NCBI GenBank assembly: GCA_030248195.1
Contig: JASAND010012930.1
Location: forward strand, 1-64,000
Direction: 5' to 3'
DNA from: Trissonchulus latispiculum
Taxonomy: Eukaryota; Nematoda; Enoplea; Enoplida; Ironidae
DNA: 64,000 bases
In this document: positions 24,345 to 32,700 of the stretch, in pieces
Numbering within the stretch: position 1 is the stretch's first letter
Layout: every line of letters begins with the position of its first letter
Made by a program: the position numbers and the translations under genes
The notes under the pieces: model-generated
What the model saw: the letters and a program-made list of their open reading frames with translations, nothing else
Database searches by the model: none
What the model was told of the DNA's origin: nothing

Positions 24345-25078
24345 AACTGTATTATCTGAGGGAGAGGCAAAGCCCCCTCCCCTTCGGGAAGAGCCCTCCC
24401 CGCAGAAAAATCTGAAATAGGCGTACCAGCAGATAGGGGGGCCGATAGATTAAAACGGGACACAGTTTGAGAACCCACGCCACCCACAGCTTGGACGGAG
24501 GTTTCAGATGAATTTTCAACAAAATGACCCGTCTGTCGAAGGACATTTTCTGGGGAGAGGGTACCCACACCCGTGGGGGGAGGAGCCCCCCCATCTGGCA
24601 CAGGTGACTGTTCTGCAACAGCAACCAACGGACCCCCCCAACTTTGCTGTAACATAGCACTATAACCTCCCCCACCAATAGACTGAACATTTGATCCGGG
24701 TACAGCCCCCACAGGGCGCTGACCCAGTTGTGACGAATAGTGGGAGCCGGGAGACTTCCCCCGGCCCACCCCCGAACTTTGTGAATTTTGTACATTTACA
24801 ACAGTAGAAATGGGTGTTGGGGCCACTGGGGAGGGACGAGGCAAGCCCCGACCCAACCCAGATAACGAAGGACGCGGCGTCCCCCCACCCCCCAAACTCG
24901 TAGTTGGTTGGGGGAGATCCCCCCCAACCCCCAAATTGCTGGGGCCGGCAGACTGAGACATAACAAAATTATCGTCAACTTCCGGGGCCTGAAAAGCAGG
25001 CAAATTATCAAAAAGAGAAACTTTATCTGCTAATAATTTTGATCTGGCACGAGTATGAGGAGGCGAAAGAATAGGCAT
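24305..25078 (-). pseudogene. Gag start frame (N-terminus)
   Basis: The first ATG (25078-25076) lies only four bases after the primer-binding site. The frame is Gly/Pro/Ser-rich with no recognised domain and ends after about 257 codons, where the reading frame seems to shift. It is the likely translation start of the element's Gag. Confidence 0.5.
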
Positions 25079-25081
25079 TTA

Positions 25082-25100
25082 CCGCATCTCACGGTCGCCA
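25082..25100 (-). other. Primer-binding site of the gag-only element
   Basis: On the minus strand TGGCGACCGTGAGATGCGG starts four bases after the end of the 5' LTR. TGG-initial sites pair with the CCA end of a tRNA. Confidence 0.75.
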
Positions 25101-25104
25101 ATTT

Positions 25105-25579
25105 TGTAAAAAGGAAGTTATTGTCTGTACTGGTGCTTCATAACTAATAAACGAAACTTGACTAACTAGTTGCAGGTTCACAATCGGTAGTGTATGCCTA
25201 CCGCTCCTCCTCGTGCCTATCTAATAAAAACCTACTTAAAATTAGCAGAAATTTACACGATACTTTAATCTTAGAATTTACACAAAGTTGTCAAAAGACA
25301 TTTTCACAAAATACGAGAAAAACAGCACGAACAACTAAATCGCCAAACAAACTGAACTACCAAAATCACAAAATACGTCTCAGCTGCCAACAATGTGGAT
25401 TAGATCCCAACCCAACCAACTATCGCTAACCGTTAACCCAGACACACACTGACTAACTCCAACTTCTCATCAAGTGACTCCATTTTGGAAAACTACTGAA
25501 GTAGCTAAAGTTTGAATTTAGCATCATCATTCATGAAATAATTTACAAAATTAATACTGTTTCTAACGAATATTTCACA
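25105..25579 (-). repeat. 5' LTR of the gag-only element
   Basis: This 475-bp copy, TG...CA bounded, is partner to 16456-16931 and followed by the TTGG target duplication. Confidence 0.85.
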
Positions 25580-25583
25580 TTGG

Positions 25584-26586
25584 TATATTTTGGCATGACC
25601 ATATTAGGATAAAAATTTAAAAAATATTATCCAGTAAGCTGGTATCATAAAAATGTAGTTTTTGCAAAACATGACCAAATTCCTGCCAGCGATTGGGGGT
25701 GCGTTTATTATGCAAGCTAGAAGGATGCTACGTAGTGTTTTACACAAAAATACCCGGTAACCCTTTCTCGATTGCTCCAATTGCTGCTTTCTTGCCAAAG
25801 TGATTGCTTGCCAAAGTTGGAAAAATTAGGCAAAATCCAGGTTGCGCATTCATTTTACCTAATGTCTCTATAACGAAGAGCGATTTTATGGTAACTAAAT
25901 AGGGTCCCTAGATTGATAGACTGATGATGTAACCGATGCCTCGCGAAAAAAATCGGATGAAATGAAACGAAAAACTCCAGATGCTGTTTTGCTGATGGCG
26001 TACTGTGAGCAGCTGTTTGAGTAGGAAATGTTGATAGGGTGTAATTTTCATGAATTCTTGTAGAATTGTAAAAAAGGTAAGATAAGCCAAGATAGCACAA
26101 GCTTAACTTTATCTCTCTGCATTATTGCACTCGTTTAGTTTGTTGGGCTCGTCTCGGCTTGTCTCAGTTATGAAGAACAGATTGCTACTTTCTACCAAGA
26201 AGAGACGAGACTCGAAAGAAACCATTTCCAGCTTGAGTTGTCGACAAAAATAGTTTAACAAAAAGTAGGGGAGAGGCCTCTAGCGGGTCCTCATTGCATT
26301 GGCCGATGGAGCCCTGCTTTGCCTACATTTAGGTATTTTTACTAATTTCCTGTTATTTGTTTTTCCTCAAATGACATGGCTATAGTACAGCTAAACAAGT
26401 ATAGCTGTAGTATCATTAACTGACTTTAGCATATGCTGGTGTTTGAAATGGAATAAAATAATTTAAGTCGCAGACTTGGAAAATGCATAAACTTAGCTTT
26501 GTCTCTGTTAGTAATGATTTCAGGTTGAATGCCACTGAATGAAGGTAAGCAAGCGAAATCCCTTGCGATTGAAGGCAACTGACATC
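25584..26586. other. No gene recognised
   Basis: It contains the inverted second copy of the dispersed repeat (25,800-25,895) and an end resembling the small TA-flanked MITE (26,363-26,390). No exon was supported. Confidence 0.45.
25800..25895 (-). repeat. Dispersed repeat, copy 2
   Basis: Inverted relative of 15325-15420, sharing GCAACCTGGATTTTGC and the neighbouring AAATCGCT...TATAGAGA segment. Confidence 0.45.
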
Positions 26587-26962
26587 TTTGAATACTCTAG
26601 CCAAATGCACTAAGCCGTGAAACAGTGTAGTCGTAAAGTCTTCATCGCGAGAACCACTTGGAAAACCGCCTACACTGACAAACTTGTAGCTGTCTGTTAG
26701 ATACTACTTGTAAAATGCACTGTCATAAATTCTTATCAGGGCAATATTGTCGGCCATATGTCGGCCATTTCGTCGATTTCTGAAAGAGTGTGATTCTTAA
26801 CTACATACATTGGTCTGCTCCGATAAGACGAAGGCGGTTAACGTTTTCTCTCTTCTGCATCATACGGACAGTGTCCAGGATTCGTGAACACAAGCTCTTG
26901 CGAGGTAACCTTGTCCGGATGTGGACTCAAACGGATTCAGCGATATTCCATAGGACAGAAGC
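26587..26962 (-). pseudogene. Decayed exon B of an S1 protease-like gene
   Basis: The minus strand reads as exon B of genes 1 and 2 in pieces: YGISLNPFEST, GQGYLARA, NHTLSEIDE, DNIALIRIYDSAF and SYKFVSV. In-frame stops, at least two frame changes and a short deletion between SEIDE and DNIAL separate them. No intact exon A, C or D lies nearby. It is a dead paralogue fragment showing that the family once had more members here. Confidence 0.7.
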
Positions 26963-27974
26963 TGAGGATGTATTGTAATAGATTTGGTTAGGTTGGCGAA
27001 TCGTCATTAGTATTTAGTCCGTTGTGAAATCAACAAAATTAAGCGCGCTATTGGCTGACCCCCCCCCATAAATTGTCAAAGAAATTCGCCCGCTACGTTT
27101 ACACGCAACAGGCGCACATTGAACCAGCTGACTAGTTGTGTTTTCGATCATATGTAATGAACTGAGTCGGGTTGAAACAGAAAGTTTGACCAATTTGATC
27201 CGATTCCTGAAGTGGGGTCGTTTAGGTTGGTAGCTCACTTACACGGAAGGTTAGCACGTTTGCCTAAGTGGGCAAACTTATGTACCAGATTCCCGAAAGG
27301 TGGTTTTCCAGAATCGGGGATCTCTACAGCGCTAACCTGGTAGGGGTACTGCTGTGAGTTCGTTTAGTTGGTAATCAAAAGAGAACGGCGAGAGGGGTCG
27401 ATTCTCGCTCTATTTGTTCACTGCCGAAATCAAATAGAGGGCCTTGACACACAGATCGAAGGCACAAACTCAGTTCTTCTCTTCTGTGAGAGGTTCTAGT
27501 CAGATCTCTAACGAGATCTGAGAAAACTTACTGTTTGTTCGGAAGATCACACCCGGATCTGTAGATCGCTGGTTTGCAGTCTCGTTTAAACACGGCACTC
27601 TGTTTAATATGTTTCCGACAATTACCAACAAACTGGGTACTGAATATAATAATGGTTATAATATAAGTTAATACACTGTATAATAACAGTAATAGGGATA
27701 TATATATATATCAGACACAAGTATACTGACAGTTGCTATTAATAGTCAATATACCAGAGTTGCCAGACTCTCTACAGGGAGGGTGGATTTGGAATGATTT
27801 AGGTTATACACGTTCAGCAATGGGCTAGACTCTTCTTCAGGTTACTGTTATATCTCTACTTCTGCTATGACTCAACTCTAAGACCTAACTCAGTCTCAGT
27901 TACTGGTGTCCTATATGCTTTATGTGCGTGTTATGCTAGTGCACTCTCTTTATCTGTCCTTTACAGTGCCAAAG
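26963..27974. other. No gene recognised
   Basis: The stretch includes a short TATATATATA tract near 27,700 and a weak B-box-like GGTCGATTC (27,398). It ends at the 3' LTR of the Ty3-like element. Confidence 0.4.
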
Positions 27975-28238
27975 TGTTAAACTACCAACTAGCCTTGACT
28001 GAATTTTAATGCAGACTGAACTTGCAAAAGCAAAACCACCATCAAGAGACAACCCAACAGCTAACAAAGTCCACCGCTTTCCAATTCATATAGCCACAAC
28101 ATAGACATAGAGAAAGTAACAGAAAATGTCAAAGCTTAAATCAGAAATTAATAAGAAATAGTAACAGAATTAACAAATACATTTACTATAATTAAAGTAA
28201 GTAAAAGTAAGTCAAAAGAAAATATAATTCAGTTGACA
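27975..28238 (-). repeat. 3' LTR of the Ty3-like element
   Basis: Reads TGTTAAACTACC...CAGTTGACA on the plus strand and matches the start of the right copy at 35135. The inner boundary at 28238 rests on the TG...CA rule, and similarity may continue a little further. Confidence 0.6.
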
Positions 28239-28447
28239 CGCCGGGTGGAACAAAGAAGGACGACCCGTCCTTTCTACCACAGTCTACGATTCTGGCCATC
28301 GGGGGACATTTCGGAAAGCTGGCGATCATGACTCTCATCGTCAGAGATACGGGCAAGTCGGGGAGTCAGGGATCCATTCTCCAAAACTAAGACTGGCAGA
28401 TACATGGCTGGTTGAGACGATGATACAGAGGCTGATGCGGTGGAAGA

Positions 28448-29650
28448 TCAACTAGCACCAGCGACCGTATCGTTTAGAGGGACCTGAAAATAAGCATTTT
28501 GCATATTATACTCACCAAATCCAGCAAAATTTGCTTGGATTGGGTATCCCTGAGGTGGCACCTGTTGGCGCGGAACCAGCTGACGGGGATCTGCCGGTGC
28601 GGGCAACAGTGGTCGTCGAACACGTGGTTCATAAGTGAATACACGCGGTTCGAACGCGTTTGAAGCATAAGCAGGTGGCCTTGGGTAATAACCCTGAGGT
28701 GCTACGGGATAGCCAGGCGTAGTCGTGCACAGATTTTGTGCTGCGACACCAGCGTGTGCAATAGCTTGTGGGTAACTAAAAACTGTGCACAAATGGTGTG
28801 CTGCAGTTGTGCTAGCATGCTGTACTGTGCACACAGGGTGTGCTGCAGTAACACTATCAGGATGAGCGTACAGAGGATTTGATCCACTAGTGTGTGGTTC
28901 CGTATGCACGATGTGTGAGTGAGGCACTGTGCTCACAGCGTGAGCTGCAGTGGTAGTGAAACGAGACACTGTGCTCACAGCTTGAGCTGCAGTGGTAGTG
29001 ATGGTTTCAATTTGAACCGTAGGCGTGGGGTTCGCGTGACTTTTAGGTTCAGTAGCTAATTCTTTGGCACTAATGTTGGCAGACTCTGTCACCTGAATGC
29101 TTCCTAACGAATCACCTAGCTGTTGGATTTCGTCCGACATGTTATCATTATTACTTAACCCAGATTGATCGTTACCTTGGGCAGTTTGAGCTTCACGAGC
29201 TCGTTGACAGCTGACATGACACGGTGAAAATTCCGCCATCTGTTTCATCTGATAGGTTTCGTTGGTGCATTTCCAAATGCATCGCTGAAGATCAGGGATG
29301 CTTGAAGCCCACATCCTGACCAAGCGGTCCGTTCCAGCTGCGGAAAGATGGAGATCATCATCGTACAACCGTGGTGACAACAAGAAATTTGATCCACTAG
29401 TGTGTGGTTCCGTATGCACGATGTGTGAGTGAGGCACTGTGCTCACAGCGTGAGCTGCAGTGGTAGTGAAACGAGACACTGTGCTCACAGCTTGAGCTGC
29501 AGTGGTAGTGATGGTTTCAATTTGAACCGTAGGCGTGGGGTTCGCGTGACTGTTAGGTTCAGTAGCTAATTCTTTGGCACTAATGTTGGCAGACTCTGTC
29601 ACCTGAATGCTTCCTAACGAATCACCTAGCTGTTGGATTTCGTCCGACAT
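28448..29650 (-). CDS. 3' ORF of the Ty3-like element, internally duplicated
   Basis: A 400-codon frame with two copies of a Thr/Ala/His-rich block (SDEIQQLGDSLGSIQVTES) about 170 codons apart. Between them is LYDDDLHLSAAGTDRLVRMW, which resembles the C-terminal His-containing block of SGNH/GDSL hydrolases (D-x-x-H-L-s-x-x-G). The rest is Pro/Tyr-rich. I do not recognise the protein as a whole. The esterase resemblance rests on one motif, and the nucleophile GDS block is absent. It was probably part of a larger ORF before the duplication. Confidence 0.45.
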   Translation of the reverse strand: MSDEIQQLGDSLGSIQVTESANISAKELATEPNSHANPTPTVQIETITTTAAQAVSTVSRFTTTAAHAVSTVPHSHIVHTEPHTSGSNFLLSPRLYDDDLHLSAAGTDRLVRMWASSIPDLQRCIWKCTNETYQMKQMAEFSPCHVSCQRAREAQTAQGNDQSGLSNNDNMSDEIQQLGDSLGSIQVTESANISAKELATEPKSHANPTPTVQIETITTTAAQAVSTVSRFTTTAAHAVSTVPHSHIVHTEPHTSGSNPLYAHPDSVTAAHPVCTVQHASTTAAHHLCTVFSYPQAIAHAGVAAQNLCTTTPGYPVAPQGYYPRPPAYASNAFEPRVFTYEPRVRRPLLPAPADPRQLVPRQQVPPQGYPIQANFAGFGEYNMQNAYFQVPLNDTVAGAS

Positions 29651-29723
29651 GTTATCATTATTACTTAACCCAGATTGATCGTTACCTTGGGCAGTTTGAG
29701 CTTCACGAGCTCGTTGACAGCTG
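28878..29723. repeat. Direct duplication, 336-bp copies offset by 510 bp
   Basis: Bases 28878-29213 and 29388-29723 are nearly identical; I see a T/G difference at 29042 versus 29552. The upper copy ends exactly where the reverse-transcriptase reading stops. The junction therefore marks a recombination that deleted the rest of pol. Confidence 0.85.
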
Positions 29724-32700
29724 AAATGTAAATTAATATATCGTCAAGATAGCATAGGCAAATTTTATAATTTAGGCCTGCTAGTGTGAAATCCATGAGT
29801 CTTTCGAAAGTAGCAGGAGCATTTACAAGACCAAAAGGCATACAATTAAATTCCCATAACCCCATGAAAGACGAAAACGCTGTTTTCTCTCTTGATTCAG
29901 GGTCCATTTCAACTTGCCAGTACCCTGAACAGAGATCTAGTGTTGAAAAATAGCGCGCGTTCCTGAGTGAGTCTAGTAATCTATCTATCCTTGGTAAGGG
30001 GTAAGTGTCAATCTTTGTAATTCTGTTCAACCCCCTGTAGTCGACACAGAATCTATCAGTACCGTCTTTCTTTTTAACAATCACAATGGGACTAGCCCAT
30101 GGCGAACTACTTGGTCTAATGATCTTTTTTTCATGCATTTCGGTGATGTGTTTCCTGATGATCTCTTCTTGCCTGTAAGGAATCCTGTATGGTTGTCGTT
30201 TTATAGGACGTACGTCTCCGGTATCAATCTTATGGCGGACAACATTTGTCCTGCCAAAATCATACGCAGATTTTGCAAACACGTTTATGTTCTTATTGAG
30301 ACAATCCTTTAGTTGGTGTAGCTGTCTTTTAGACAAATGGCTCGTGTCGTAACTAATTTCATCAAGAACCTTGGTCGGGTCCTTGTGGTCACGTGGTTCG
30401 GTTGGTACGACGGTGTAAACAATTGAGTCCGGAAGAGGTTCAATCGTTCCTACGACTGTACCAGCGCGAAGTGTGACCGGTGCGTTGTGAGGGTTCATCA
30501 AACGAAGTGGTATCTCCGAGTCAACAGATCTAACGATAGTTCTGGCGGCAAAAACAGTGTGTCTTTCCTGTAGATTTTGACGAGGTTCAAAAACATAATC
30601 CTTTCCTTTAGGTATTGTTCCCACTGATGCGGGTAACACCACTTCAGTTCTAGGGTACAAAGTTAAGTCGTTATCCAGTTTAACTAGGTAGTTAGACTTA
30701 GTTCCTTGTTTGTTTGTTAGGAAGGGTAAGTGTTCACCGGCTATTTTTAATTGGGGTGAGGAAAAATTTATATAGACAGGTCCTAACCGAGATAAAAGGT
30801 CTCTTCCTATGATGCAGTCGATACTAGCGTGGTCTACTACGTGAACTGTGTGATCGATAGTTTGTGATCCTAGTCTAATTGACACTAAGAGTGCTCCTAA
30901 CAAGGTTAAACCGTGTCCGGAGGCCGAAAATGCTTGTGTCAATGGCTTCTGCAGTTTGCCTAAGCGTTTGTGGATCTTAGCTGAAATGAGCGTTAAAAAT
31001 GATCCTGTATCGATCAACGCAGCATACTTGCTGTCGTTGAGACCAACTTCAGTGACTGGTGGAGGCACTGACTTGTTAGTTAACATATTGACGTATTTAG
31101 GGGGCCATATTATACTTGACATTGGCGTTTCACAGGTGTCAGTGTCAGTGTTGTGCTGACTGCTGACTGGTCCTGGAAGTTTTTCCTTTGGACTAGTATC
31201 CTGTGTATCGTCCAAGTTTAAGGTTTGCATAGGCAAAAAGGCACTAGTGTCGGGTTCCCTGGGTTCTTCGTCTTTCCTATTTCGCCTGTTAGGAAGGAAT
31301 TTTGATAACACGAATCGCCTAGCTAGGACATAAATAATTAAGCCTAGAACTAACAAGATAGAAATGACTACCGCCAAGTTTATTAATAACTGTATTGGCC
31401 CTTTGAGTAGACTGTTTAGAAGCGAACCAGCCCCATGAGCGGCACCCACTAAAAGTTTAGCTCCTCCCTCTCCAACGCCAACTAAGATGTGTGCAACGGC
31501 TTCACCCTCTCCCGCAATTACTTCGCCCAAGCCATCTCCAATTCCTCTCAGAGTGGCAGCTACAGCTTCGGGGTTTGTAGACAATTGCGTAGTGTAATTG
31601 ATTAGTGCAGCCAGCTGTGTTTCGGTTCGTAAAAGTCGGAGTTCGTGACTCCTAAGGCTACTCATTGTCGCTGCTACTCCAGCAAGTCGACTATGAAAGA
31701 GAGCTGGTGCATCAAAATGTATGACGTGTTCGTGTTGTTGCCATATGATTTCATATGGAAGTTTCGTTACGTGCACTGGACCTGTGGTGCTTCGCCAACC
31801 AGTGTCTGTCTTGTAGATTCCTTTTATTGCGTGAGCACATGAAATTTCCGGTGAGTAATGAATCAAATCGGTACTTCCTGCCGGGGCGAACATAAGTTCA
31901 CCTTCGATGACTACCGGCAAGTTAGCGTAGCATTTACCCTGGTACTTATGATCCCAGTAAATAGCATCTGCCGCTACTTGTTTGCATGGCCAAATCATGA
32001 CTGATTCGCCAGCAAAGGCAGCGTGGATGTCTGTTCTGTTGAGTAGAATCCTGGCGCCTAGCGTCGGATCAATTCTCAACAGCTGGTGGGTTAGTTGTAG
32101 CTGTCGTTGTGCGATATGGCACAGCGTAGTCCATACCTGCACGAAATTTCCAGTTTCTTGTCTTAAAAGTTTTAAGTACAAGAACTCTAATTGGGCACTA
32201 ATAGGGTCTGATTCAGGTAAAGCATTTGATATGTTTTTCAAAGTGCCGCTTTGTTGTAACTGTTGTGCAAGTGTCGGTTGTACATTTTTTAGACCATGGT
32301 GAAAAGTTACTGCTATACCTTGGTCCATCAAATAAGTATTTAGTGGCAAACACTTAGGTGCGTGCGTACCACTAAAAGTGTACGCAGCCTGAATTTGGTC
32401 AATCAAAATGTATTTATCCGCTAGGGTTGCGTTGACTTCACCGAAAAGCTGATACGGGCATTGAAACTGTTTAAAAATAGTACTGTCCCAGATCAGCGTT
32501 AGTTCTTCTGTCATGCAGTGGCCAGTCAATGGTAAACAAGTACTTGTTGGACCCAAGTCACTGACCAATTGTTTACCATCAAAGGACACAACAGAACCCT
32601 TTTCCAGTACTAGCGTTTTAAATGTCTGACACTGATCGTAACAGCACCATGCATACTCTATGCTATGGCTGTTGTTACTGGCATAGACGCTATCGGAAAC

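Larger units (their letters stand above)
16456..25579 (-). mobile_element. Gag-only LTR retrotransposon, 9.1 kb
   Basis: Two LTRs (16456-16931 and 25105-25579) bound the element, flanked by a 4-bp duplication TTGG (16452-16455 and 25580-25583). On the minus strand the 5' LTR is followed, after AAAT, by a primer site starting TGGCGACCGTGAGATG (25100 down to 25082). The 3' LTR is preceded by a polypurine tract AAAGAGGGGGTAATT (16946 down to 16932). Coding is limited to a Gag-like protein in three frames. No protease, reverse transcriptase, RNase H or integrase motif was found, so it probably moves with enzymes from another element. Confidence 0.85.
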
